The translations under genes and the position numbers were made by a program. This document shows positions 48,770-59,609 of a stretch of DNA of 64,000 bases, one piece after another. The notes below the pieces were generated by a model. It worked only from the letters and a program-made list of their open reading frames with translations, had not been told where the DNA came from and ran no database searches. Position 1 is the stretch's first letter. The number at the start of each line of letters is the position of its first letter. Source of the stretch: Bimastos eiseni (lineage: Eukaryota; Annelida; Clitellata; Crassiclitellata; Lumbricidae). Where the stretch lies: positions 44,110,496 to 44,174,495 of the forward strand of contig OY365809.1 in assembly GCA_959347315.1 (NCBI GenBank). Direction: 5' to 3'.

Positions 48770-49480
48770 AGAGAAAGGGACAAGGCCCTATGAGGCAGAG
48801 CGCAGCATCCTGCCAGCATTTTTACTAGCGACAACAGGAGAGCAAAAACAAGTACCTGCAGCGCCACAAAGGCACCGCCAGACAATAAAAAAAATGCAAT
48901 GCGCTGGGGAATGTGTAACCAACGTAAAACATCCCGCATATACGCGGGCACGCGGCCAGTCTTGAAGATTCCCCCTATCAGGCGAGCACACACCCGCTGA
49001 ACTCGCTCCAGCTGCCCAATTTTACCACGTGCAAAGCCAGCAATGAAATCAATTTTTAAAACTAGTAAGATGATTGCAGATAATTTAGCCAAAAGTCGCT
49101 ATCTGCTCCCGACTGAAACTATTAAGCTAAAGTTCAATCCCACTCGCTGTTTCATTCGGATTCCATTGGTCGTTTGCCCCACGCCTTAACATGTCGTCTA
49201 CTTACTTACGCTCCGCTATAACAATTTAAATCGTTAGATGTGCCTCAACTGTTGACTGCATCACAATATTATTCAATTTATGTTAGAACTAGAGGTTACT
49301 GCTGAGCAAAGCTGTTTTAACATATACAAGTGCACATTACTATGAGACAGCAAGATTTAAATAGACTAATAAATAGACAGTTACTCATTTAATCCTTTTT
49401 TCTTATGACTGTTGAAAAACCCAAAACAAACTCGTATCGCGAACTACAGATCCCTATAGAGGGTTCATAACATGATATTC
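48770..49480. other. upstream of STAMBP, no gene seen
   Basis: The STAMBP promoter or leader exon may lie here or further right. The minus-strand frame 48757-49092 contains GKIGQLERVQRVCARLIGG, which resembles a LINE reverse-transcriptase segment just before its C-terminus, so a LINE remnant is likely around 48850-49050. Confidence 0.5.
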
Positions 49481-49483
49481 AAC

Positions 49484-49513
49484 CATCGACGTATATACTA
49501 ATATACGTCGATG
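49484..49513. repeat. perfect hairpin palindrome with flanking repeat
   Basis: CATCGACGTATAT, a 4-base loop, then its exact complement ATATACGTCGATG. 'attcaac' stands immediately left and 'tattcaac' immediately right. Confidence 0.9.
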
Positions 49514-49940
49514 TATTCAACAATAATATAGCCACAGAGAGCCAACGTAGTTTGGTTAGAAGTTTAAAACCATTATCTGGCTACTTTACAGAACCCAGCA
49601 GGTTTCATAATCCCGTGCCATAATTATTGCTCACTGAAGAACCTTTTAAAAATTAGATTTCAAATTATGTAAAATGTCAAAAATGACAATGGAAATTAAA
49701 TTGCATATTAAATACGATGTTATACTTTACATATTCAACTGTTTATTGCTTAAACAATAATAATTCGTCGATTTCCTTCATAGAAATTGCAATGCATTGC
49801 AAACACGATTTTTTTTACACCTTTGTCGCTAGGTAGCCAGCCTCCACGGACGCCATGTTTTGGTACATGACATGACTGTATAGGTAGTTTCCAGCTGTGT
49901 GTAGGCCTATAAGTATCTTGGTCCTTGGATGCGATGCAAG

Positions 49941-50769
49941 TAGAGATTGCAATTCCGGAGCACAATAATTTTTCCGGTATTTCGGATTTTTTCGGTAAAA
50001 TAATTCCGGAATTTCGGATTCTAATTGTGAACGCATTGACCGACTCATTACTGTCAATTTCCAACAAATTTCTGACTAATTAAAATACTAATTTTATGTC
50101 TTCTTAACTAGTAGGTCTATGCCTAATACCAAACTACACATAGAAGTAGCGTCGAAGGTATCAAAAAGTTAATATTCAGTGACAATGATCAAAGAAATAG
50201 ATAAAAAGTTACAAACTTAAAGAACAGAGATATATATCCTGTAATCCACTGTGTCAATGCATGCATAATGCATCAGGCATGCTTCTGAAAATATGAACGC
50301 TGAAAGCCCAAGCAGTAGTACAAGGTTTCATCACAGAGTCTGCAACCTGAAGCAGATACGCCTGATGCCGGCAGCAGAAAGCGCATGATCAGCTTTAACA
50401 CAGTCTACTTTCTATAGCTAGGTGTTCAATCCAAAAATATTGCCAACAGACTCCTCATCAGTATAGCCTTTTTTGTCGTAGCGCTTGTATCTTTCTATTA
50501 AGCTTAATAGCACAATTAATTATTAAAAGTCTTACTTCACATGAAATATAGGGCCTATAGTAGGCTATATCATATATATTCATAATATATATAATAGTTA
50601 TGTAAATAAAATAAAGTTCTGAATCTTGTGTTCCATGAAATATGATAATGATAGTAACTGCTATATTTAAACCCATAATTTCACTTCCGAAATTCCGGAT
50701 TTCGTGCTTGAAAAATTCTGGAATATCGGTATTTATCAAAGACCGGAAATTCCGGAATTGCAATCTCTA
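49941..50769. mobile_element. hAT-like non-autonomous element with TAGAG ends
   Basis: 829 bp with an 18-bp perfect inverted repeat, TAGAGATTGCAATTCCGG on the left and its complement on the right. Sub-terminal 'ccggaattt'/'aattccgg' words are repeated on both sides. The flanks GATGCAAG and CATGCAGG agree at 6 of 8 positions, as expected for an old 8-bp duplication. No intact transposase frame. Confidence 0.85.
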
Positions 50770-50839
50770 CATGCAGGGAACCAATCAGAATCACATATGC
50801 ACGCCAGTTGTATATATATTTTGTAATGTAATGTAACCC

Positions 50840-51040
50840 AACATTTGCATAGCGCCGCTCAAAATCTCAACGAGCGTCTGTGCTTGGGCCAGAGATGAGG
50901 AAAGTCTTGAGGCGTCTCTGGATCTGAAAAAGTGAGAGGGATATATAGTAATTCCCGGCGCAGGGACTATGAAAGACAGTTCCAAGCTGCGGGGCCAACA
51001 TATAGGCCTAGGCCTACTCAAAGCTCCTGGATTGGGCCGT
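50840..51040 (-). mobile_element. SINE-like element
   Basis: 'tttgcatagcgccgctcaaa' then 'cgagcgtctgtgcttgggcc' and 'agacagttccaagctgcggg': the same order of blocks as the other reverse tail-family copies. Confidence 0.45.
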
Positions 51041-51599
51041 AGCAGATCACCTACGCGGAACAACCAGAAGGCAGGCAGTTGAAGATCGCAAGGAGGCCAT
51101 TACGGATAAAGAGGACACCAGAGTGCAGAAAAACATCAAGTAGGTCGAGGCCACGTCAAAGAAGCAGCTGCCGTTTGAACTGCATACGCTGCTGAACAGT
51201 GATTCCGCAATCAATCTTGAAATATGTGCAAATCTTGACATGACGTCTGTCAGCCGAGCAACAGCAATGAAGATATCGGATGGATATTCTAAAAGAACAC
51301 TGGATGAAGAGAGGCCAACGTACGTGTAGCCTATGTATACAGCCGTCAGCAAAAAGTCTGAGTGCAGACAACGGAATTTAATTTGCAAACGATGATTAAA
51401 GCTGGAGATCGTGGAGTTCAATTCGATTTTGTATCTGCATAGTCGATAGTTTGCAATCATTCCAATCTGGCAATCAAATTATGAGAATGTTTCGGCGATA
51501 GTAATTGCTTTTGTTTCTCGTAATTGTTTTTGGATTTCATAGTCTAGAAGCATGAACTCATTTCGAAAGACTTTTAAAGGAGTCAAATGAGACAACTCT

Positions 51600-51990
51600 C
51601 TTTGTCTCTGCCTCTGTCTCTCTGCCTTTGTCCGTCTGTCTGTCTGTCTTTCTGTCTGTCTATCCGCCTGTCTCCCCATCTCTGTCACTGCGTACGTACA
51701 GAAAGACAGTACAGTCAGCGAGACATACAGCGAGTATGCATAAATGCAGACAAGCAGGCAGACGATGAGACATGCATGATGAAAGACAAACAGAGTACCA
51801 GTAGCAGTTTTGGCGGAACGACATTGTGTGATAACAAGGATCACTATAATAGCGCTGCCCTGACACTGAGACAAGTAGATAGGCAAATTTAGGCAGATAG
51901 GCACTTTAGACAGCCTTGCAGGCAGACAGAGAAAGAGATAAATAGACTGATGAGAGACAGACAGACAGAGAAGACAGACATATAGAGGCC
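51600..51990. repeat. (CTGT)n and (GACA)n patches
   Basis: 'gtctgtctgtctgtctttct' near 51630-51665 and 'gagacagacagacagagaag' near 51950-51975, with interrupted sequence between. Confidence 0.8.
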
Positions 51991-52139
51991 TATATACATA
52001 TAATTATTTATGTATATAAACCATTAGCGTCGCCATAGAGGGCAAGGGGCGGCGGCTGCATGGGTCCTGGAATTCGTGCAAATCCGAGGAGCTTCTTATG
52101 GGGAAGGGGGTACCTGCGTGATTTGTAATTTCACATTTC

Positions 52140-52680
52140 ACAATTAAGGTCCTCTGCATATAACATAGTCAAACTTGTCACACAGCGAGGAAATTTGAGT
52201 ACTTTTATTTGAAAATTACAGTTTAAAAATTTGAGGTCAACAAGAGCCCAAAATGTACATAATTTGGCACAAAATGCTTAAAATTGCGCAGACCCCGATA
52301 GAGATGCTTCTAACGCTCCCCGTGCCCCCTAATCGTTATCGACTTTTTGCCCCCAACCTCCTAGCCATGTGTACACCACCTTGTTTTACTTTAGCACTTA
52401 ACTTCATCTCGCTTTTAAAAATCTGACTATGACCTGCAGTTGAAGTCTAGAAAGACACTGCAACTTCTAAAGTCCAAATTCTCAGCTTCCTTGCATATCA
52501 TTTAGGCAAATATTTCACCCATCGATGTGATTTAGGTATTTTTGTTTCGAAATAATGGTTTAGTAATATGATATACACGAGAGCCAAAAATGCACTCCAT
52601 TTGGCAACAAATGCTCAAAATTTTGCAGGCTCCTGGCCCAGACCCCGCTAGGGTACCTTGCGACGCTCCACTAGTCGTTA
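52140..52680. repeat. two diverged direct copies of an unknown repeat
   Basis: Blocks 'agagcccaaaatgtacataa', 'tttggcacaaaatgcttaaa' and 'cagaccccgatagagatgct' (52246-52310) recur as 'gagagccaaaaatgcactcc', 'tttggcaacaaatgctcaaa' and 'cagaccccgctagggtacct' (52580-52660), about 340 bp downstream. Confidence 0.75.
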
Positions 52681-52735
52681 GACACTTGTAGTCATTGGTA
52701 ACATGATCGCTCCACATACCACAGAGGCCCCTTAC

Positions 52736-53041
52736 TCGTCGTCCACCACTCTTATATTGGACGCCACGCGCACCGTAAACCTCCGCCAGCGTTGAACAGC
52801 ATCGCTTCGAGCAGAGAGCTGCTCGTCTAAGCAGCATCTGGTCCTGCAGCAGGTCTTCATGCGGATGCCAATGATGATGATGATGATGATGCGACTTCGG
52901 AGGAGGCACTTCAACCTGCACTTCGATCGTAGTCTCAGCAGCTGAAGGGAAGATGCAGGGAGTCTGGCTTGGTTGCTGCAGCAGCAAACCTTCATCGTCA
53001 TCTAGGCCATAATGCCCCACCCACTCTGCATGCCGTATCAT
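52736..53041 (-). CDS. candidate exon of an unknown gene
   Basis: A 306-nt open stretch, exactly 102 codons, runs from an acceptor ('tgtgtacag') to a strong donor ('acgacga|gtaagg') on the minus strand. The frame that starts at its first base holds GLDDDEGLLLQQPSQTP, a run of seven histidines encoded by a CAT repeat, then HPHEDLLQDQMLLRRAALC. A second frame is also open and gives RWRRFTVRVASNIRVVDDE, so the true frame is uncertain. I recognise no domain. It would belong to a minus-strand gene upstream of STAMBP or to an extended leader of it. It may be non-coding. Confidence 0.28.
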
Positions 53042-53059
53042 CTGTACACAAGTGTATGC

Positions 53060-53280
53060 ATACAATGTACGCCCGTTTGTCTGTCTGTCTGCCTATGTCT
53101 TCGTTGTTCTGTCTAGATCTCTCTCTCTGTATTCGTCTATCTGTTTATATGTCCTTCTGTCTGTCCGTCTGTAGGCTTATTTTTCAGGCTGCATCTTACG
53201 CCCTATTTTTCTATGTCTTTTCCCCTCTGTACATTTATGAGTCTACGTGTCTACCTGTCCGTTCGCCTACCTCCGCCTGA
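53060..53280. repeat. degenerate (CTGT)n repeat
   Basis: 'gtctgtctgtctgcctatgt' style sequence; the reading frames on it are repeat artefacts. Confidence 0.7.
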
Positions 53281-53859
53281 TTCATCACGCCTCCCCTCCC
53301 TCCCCTCCTCACACTGCATCCTGAATCACCGATTCAAACGACCACAGTTGCCATAGCAACCGGCGATCGCATTCCGGCGCGCAAGCACCTGCAGAGTTTC
53401 GGAGGGAGGAAGGATGGAAGAAAGAGCGAGGCGAAGGGAGGATGCTTAAACGGCTCTTGATTCAGAGGTCGCTGCTGCTTTTGCTTTGCCATGTACCCTG
53501 GCAAGCGGTTACCATAACCGCTTCTATGGCGCCCCATTTGGAACGATAGATACTTCGAAGGCGTTTCAGTAGCAGAGCATGACGAACTGTGTTTTGGGAT
53601 GTTGTTAGATAGACGGATGGATAGGAAGAAGATGGTTAGGAGAGACGGATGGACAGACGTAGAGGAAGACAGACAGAAAGACAGACAGATTCGTTGATTG
53701 AATGAACGAATTAATGGTCGAATATTTGTCATTATGTTCGTTGATGCTTGCTTTAATGATTAATCAATTTTTTTAATTGATCATTTGATTGATTGATTGG
53801 TCAATCGTTTAACTGAATGATCGATTGCTTGCTTCATCGATTAATAGATAGATTGGTGC

Positions 53860-54010
53860 ATGAATGGATATCCAGAATGGAAGGAAGGAAGGATGGATGA
53901 ATGGATGGATGGATAGATGGATGAATGGATAGATGGATGGATGGATAGATGGATGGATGGGTCGGTGGTTTGGAAGGATGGATGATGTACCCATACATCC
54001 ATACATCCAT
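53860..54010. repeat. (GGAT)n repeat
   Basis: 'ggatggatgaatggatggat' units over about 100 bp with flanking degenerate 'gattgattga' sequence. Confidence 0.9.
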
Positions 54011-54135
54011 GTGAACAGACAGACGCACTGATAGATTAATTGATTGACTGACCTGCTCATTAGGCTGATTGATTGAATTAACCAAACAGAGGGTAAATTG
54101 CATAAACGAACATTGAAGATGAAACGGATGGGATG

Positions 54136-54184
54136 GATTGACCACCCGAAGGATTGACCACCCGAAGGATTGACCACCCGAAGG
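54136..54184. repeat. 16-bp tandem triplicate
   Basis: Three exact units of 'gattgaccacccgaag'. Confidence 0.97.
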
Positions 54185-54257
54185 CCGAAGCTATAAAATT
54201 AATTCCCTGACACTCCATTATTCATGTCTGCCTAGAAGCTAGCTTATGGGATCGCTC

Positions 54258-54325
54258 TTCCCCTTCCTCTTCCTCCACCTCCTCCTCCTCCTCCTCCTCC
54301 TCCTCCTCCTCTCCTCTCCTCTCCA
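54258..54325. repeat. (CTC)n microsatellite
   Basis: About 15 'cct/ctc' units followed by 'ctcctctcctctcc'. Confidence 0.95.
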
Positions 54326-54469
54326 ACTGATTTCTGCAGCGGTTTCAATTTTTAAACCGTTACAATCGTCCATTGCTTGATGTCTGTAGCAAAAATAATA
54401 AACGCGCAATGGAAGTCATAGGATTAAATTCCATGCACGAGTTGTTTGAAACTCGTAAAGATCGTAATC

Positions 54470-54565
54470 GTAATTTCCAAACTTCTAAAGCGCCAATTGA
54501 AAGCTAAGCGCAGAGCACCAGCTTATTCACGAGCGCTGATTGGAACCTTGCGTAGATTGCGCCTG
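54470..54565 (+). mobile_element. SINE-like element head
   Basis: 'aatttccaaacttctaaagc', 'gccaattgaaagctaagcgc' and 'gcaccagcttattcacgagc' match 10550 closely. Confidence 0.6.
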
Positions 54566-54569
54566 GTAA

Positions 54570-56270
54570 GAATGAATCGACCATAAAATACGAACGTTCA
54601 AACGAACACTCACAGGAACTCAATCAAAATTACGATAAGACAAAGTGTAAACGCCTAGCGTTGATCAAGTGTGTCTCCGACCATGTTCACTTTTCATTGA
54701 TATTCTGATCGGTTGAGATCCTTAATCATCGCTCTCCCGTTTGAATGGAGACCACGCCATTTGAATTCCCCGTGCAAGGACTTTATCAGCTTGAGATTTA
54801 AATCTCTGGAATAAGCCGAGGCGCATGAGGGTGTTCTACGCTCTTAAAATGTCGGTAACTGGGTCAGACAATGACAACGCATTGACCATGTTTAGTCCCA
54901 AGTCAAGGTCGAAGGGGTGTGTTGAGCTCACGGAATATGTATAAGGAGGAGAAACAGGCTGTGTAGAGTGCGCAGAGGGCATTGCTGAATAGGCCACTGC
55001 GGGCTTTCCCTTACCTCGTTAGTAGCCTACACCGCTATGATAGCAGTAATTCTTTTCACTGCGGCTAAAACGTATACGCCACTTTCAAGAAGAGAGATTG
55101 TAGATCTTGAAGGGCCGACAAGCCGCAGCAGAGAAAGACAGACAGAGCCAGACAGACAGACCCAGCCGGACATACCTATTGTGAGGTCTTGATCAGACTG
55201 TATGTTGCAAACTCAGGAATATATACAATACATGTACATATATTCATACATATATAGTATAAGTATATAGCATATACATAGTTAGGCCTACATACATAAA
55301 TGTACTATTATATATATTATAGTCCTAAGCAGAATTCTTCCTATTAAATTATGGATTGTTTTTATTGTAGTCGACAAAAAGCATCTATACTTATCAACAA
55401 TAAATAATCCGGCCTATATAGCCAGACTATACCGCGCTCGTCATATATCTTACCTGTGCATTGATACAAATCCTTTTCAAGAGGCTGCAGCCGGAGCTTC
55501 TGTGAACTTTAGCGCATAGGCCTATATACCAACAGCATGAAGCAGGCTGTTTTCATCCCTTGCAAGTCCACTGATAGATATTTTGACTCGCAGGAGACCA
55601 ACTGAGTTGAGTTTTCTGCGCAATGTTTGCGTTAAAGGGAGATAAATAATAATAATAATATGTGGGCTATGAAAACGTTGATGTAGAAAGTGATAGAAAG
55701 GCCGTTACTACCTGCGCTTGAAGATGATACTTTCTAGGCTACACGTTTTGGCTTGCACCGAGCTCTATGAGCCAGAAGTTTCTAAGGAGGCAGGTTTACT
55801 TGGTATTTTGTACTGTGTACGGCCTCGGTTTGATCTCCCCAGACTTTGTCCTGGCACCGGAACTAAACGTGAGGTTTGGCTATTTGGAACTTGATTTGGC
55901 AGAGCGCCGGTGAATAAGCTGATCTCCCTGACTTCCTGACGTGGCTTTTGTGGGCGCTGAGATATTTTCAAAGATTTACATTACATTGCAAATATATATA
56001 TATATATATATACATATATAAGTCGGCCATTACCCATTAGTTGGAAGAGGGTCCTTGTACTTTGCTGACTTCAAGGTCATGATCTGGAGCTGATTTTCAT
56101 CTTACTTGCCTGTCGGCTTTGTTTTGACTGTGTGCCTCTGTGTGCCTCATGGCTGCTCCTACACCAGTCCCGCCACACATCGTGTCGCATTTCAGTCTTT
56201 TCTGAGGCCACCGAAATGGTTGTTCCACCAAAACTGGTTTTGCGTGACTACATTTAACTCACCGTCTGTC
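54570..56270. other. intergenic, no gene seen
   Basis: No exon recognised. A reverse SINE-head fragment ('agcgccggtgaataagctga') lies at 55900-55925, and short AT and (GACA) patches occur at 55130-55170 and 55985-56020. Confidence 0.4.
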
Positions 56271-56289
56271 TGTGGATATCTCAATAAGT

Positions 56290-56429
56290 ACGTAAGTAAA
56301 TAAATAAATCGATCAATCAATAAATCAACCAATCAACCAATCAATTGATCAATTAATCAAGCAATTGAGCAATCAATCAATATCTGTACAATGTATGTAT
56401 ACCTATCTGTCTATGGCCATCTGTCTGTC

Positions 56430-56486
<57 letters not shown>

Positions 56487-56487
56487 T
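56290..56487. repeat. (AATC)n then (CTGT)n microsatellites
   Basis: 'caatcaataaatcaaccaat' units at 56290-56390, then about 14 perfect CTGT units at 56420-56485. Confidence 0.95.
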
Positions 56488-56789
56488 AGTTCAACCATTT
56501 GTCCCTGTGCGTGCTTGTTAATCTGGCCCATCAATGTTGGATGACGTTCTGTTATACGGAGAACAAGGGTTTTCTTTGAAATCTGACACATGGAAGGCGG
56601 ATGAGCTGGAAGCATGCCACTTCCTCCTAGGGACTGTCTTAGTAATTCATTGAGTAATCACGCCCCACAATCCACAGCCTCTGCCACTCCATGCCCTTCC
56701 ATCTCATCTCTCTATTCATCCACCTTTCCACCTTATCCATCTAATCTCCCATTTCTTCTCGTCTCAGAAACTGCATAACTCCACGTATT

Positions 56790-56890
56790 ACGTGATTCAC
56801 CCAGTTTTTGAGACCGAGCGCCTCTGATTATACCTTGAAGGGGCGTTATATCAAGTATTTTTGATTGATTGATTGATTGATTGAGTGAGC
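56790..56890 (+). mobile_element. LINE/SINE 3' tail with (GATT)n end
   Basis: 'gaccgagcgcctctgattat', 'accttgaaggggcgttatat' and a terminal (GATT)n run. Confidence 0.65.
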
Positions 56891-57279
56891 GAGTGAGTTG
56901 GCTGATTCAGATTATATATAAATCAAAGGGCAGCGCTTAGCCCTATGAAGTTGATGTAACTCAACCCTCCTTTTCCATTTCCTATCAACTCCCTCCCCTA
57001 CCTCTTTCTTTCCTCCTCTTCACCTTTTAAATGATTATATTAAACGAATCTTAAATATTTTGTACACTACTTTAAGACCAATTCGCGGTTACAACAGAGA
57101 CACATACATTCGATTTCACAACAGTTAGGTCTACTGTTGATATTACGTTGATGATATTGAGACCACGATTGAATTAAGCAACAGGTGCCCAGAAAATGTG
57201 TGTCGCACGAAAGTAGCATTTGCCCAATTTTAAAAGTGGTCTTCATCGGGATATACAAAGTCACATTGCAAGGGTACAC

Positions 57280-57700
57280 CGTCAGTTTATTCTCTCCACC
57301 TTTCCATCTCTCCACTCTATTAGCTTTTCAATCATCCATTAATCCACCCACCATTCTCCCACCTCCATGAAATCTATCATTGACTCCACCCTTTCATCTC
57401 TCATCTTTCCACTCTTCCATCTCTCCACTCTGTCATCTCTCAAATTCTTTATCAATCCAGCCACCCTTCTCCCATCCTTCCGTGTAATCTATTAATCCCT
57501 TCCACCCTTCCTCTATTCATTCTCTCATCTTTCAATTAGCCCTATCTCTTCATTCTTCCATCTTTCCAGTCTCCACTGTTCCATCTATTCACTCTGTCAT
57601 CTCTCCAATCTTCCATCAATCCAACCACCCTTCTCCCACCCCTACCCCATATAATCAATCAATCCTTGCAACTATCCCTCACAATCTAATCCCTCCCCCA
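57280..57700. repeat. pyrimidine-rich minisatellite
   Basis: Degenerate 'ctttccatctctccactc' units, strongly C/T on the plus strand. Confidence 0.8.
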
Positions 57701-58189
57701 CCGGCAAAGCGTCTGCCAAACTCACAATCGGCACGGCTGCACACACTCTCCGCTCCATTCATTCCACCGCTCTACTATTCCATCGCGCCGCCTCCAGCCT
57801 TTCCCAGTTCTGCGAAGGATCGGCCGCCTACCATCTTACCACTTTGCGCACCGAGCTCCAACCATCCATCCATCCCTCGCTCCATCTATCCCACCGCCTC
57901 CAGCTGCAATTGATTCCATCAGGCACCGCTGCGGCAACTCCAGGTCCTCCAACACAATGGCCTCCAGAGCGAGAGGTAATTCCACCGGCTCGTGCTTGGC
58001 CCACAGCATCATCTTCTACTGCAGGACCTGTGCATCAACTGCCACGCTAGTTGTATTAACACCAACGTCGGAGTCTGGGGAGTGGAGCGAGCAACGCAAA
58101 TAGATCTGCAGTCACTTGGCCGCGTCTGGCTCCCCTACGGAGTACCCAGACAACCCGATCGGGGAAGGGAGGGAGGGGTTGGGCGGGAC

Positions 58190-58900
58190 AGAGTCTACAG
58201 GGGGAGGAGAAGGAGAAGGAAGAAGAGGGAAGCGAGGGATGAGGAGTAATATAGGAGGAGGAGGAAGAAAAGGAGTAACATGAGGAGAAGGCAGAAATGG
58301 GAGGGAAGGATAAGGAAGGAGTAACACAAGGGGAGGAAAAGGAGGAGGACGAGGGAGAGAGGGAAGAATTACATAGGTAGGATAAGGAAGAAGAGGAGTG
58401 CGGGAAGAGGAATTGAAGGAGGTGAAGTAGGAATGACCTAGAGAAGAGGAGGAGGAAGAGGACACGGAGGGAAAGAAGAGGAATTAAAATTGGGACAGGA
58501 GGCTAAAGAGGAAGAGGGGAAGAAGGAAACCTATACAGAAGGGATGTAAGGAGGAAGAGGATCGCGGAAAGCGATGAATACCAAAACAACGAGGACAGAG
58601 GATCTGAAAAGGAGAAGGAGGAGGATGAGAAGGAAGAGGAATAGAAGTTAAGGCCAGAGGAGACGGAGGTAGAGGAAGCAGGCAGGGAGGAGCGAAGGAG
58701 ACCCAGCGCATAGACATAGCAGACGAAAGAGGAGACAAGCACAAAGGCGGAGGAGGACGAGGAAGAGGAGGAGAAGGAGAAGGAAGAGGAAAAGAAAGAG
58801 AAGGAGAAAGAAAAGGAAAAGGAGGAGGAGGAGGAGGAGAAAGAAGAGAAAGAGAAAGAGAAGGAAAAGGAAAAGGAGGAGGAGGAGGAAGATGATTAGG
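58190..58900. repeat. long purine-rich GGA/GAA tract
   Basis: Over 700 bp mostly of 'gaggaggaagaggaggag'-type sequence, nearly all purine on the plus strand. The long minus-strand frames here (L/P/S-rich) are low-complexity artefacts. Confidence 0.95.
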
Positions 58901-58969
58901 AATACCCAGTAGAAAGAGTAAGGATATTCGCATAGACCGACGCCATACATCTCGGTGTCGGCCACAGGC

Positions 58970-59609
58970 GAGAGAGAGAGAGAACGCGTCCAATAGTCAC
59001 CTCACAGTGCACACAGCAGCCACCGCAAGCGAAGAACTGCAACCAGCAACGCACCTCCTCATCAACTAGGAACCTAGATCGTCCGACTCACACACCAACC
59101 GACCGACGCACCGAACGAACGAACGAACACCTACTCCGCTGATCACCACCTTCCTCGAACTACTAGCGCTTCATAAACGATCGAGCGCCACAGAAGCTAT
59201 TCTACGGCTTTGACGACCTTTGCGAATTATTTATTCTGTTGGATAGTTTTCGTCGATTGCCGTAGCGGCTACAACGTATCGATATCCACGCAATCAATCG
59301 TAGCGGCTACGACGTATCGGTATCCATACACCTAGCGGGTCGTTGTTCATCGTGTGGGAGGACGGTATAACTACCTGTTCGTCCATCTGTCTGTCTGTCC
59401 GTCTGTCCGTCTGTCTGGCGGTCACAGAGAGAGAGGTCTACGAGTAGAGGAGGGTTGGCTTCTTCTCCTGTTTGATCGCTTGCTCGTCGTATGCTTAGGA
59501 ATAAAGGCAGAACTTGACTCGAATCTGTGGACTCGTTGAGTGATTATATAGCACCAGCTGCTGTCTGAGATTTGGTTACGGCGTCACGGAGTTATTGCGA
59601 TTCTAAATC
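58970..59609 (+). promoter_or_regulatory. probable promoter and 5' leader of the calmodulin-like gene
   Basis: Non-repetitive sequence ahead of the ATG at 59610. It contains a direct repeat 'agcggctacaacgtatcgat'/'agcggctacgacgtatcggt' at about 59263 and 59301. The transcription start is not determined; I infer the region from the gene position. Confidence 0.35.

Noticed and set aside
53334..54177. Minus frames with HPSIHPSIH runs
   Set aside because: Translation of the (GGAT)n repeat.
58112..58993. P/S/L-rich minus frames up to 169 codons
   Set aside because: Low-complexity translation of the purine-rich tract.
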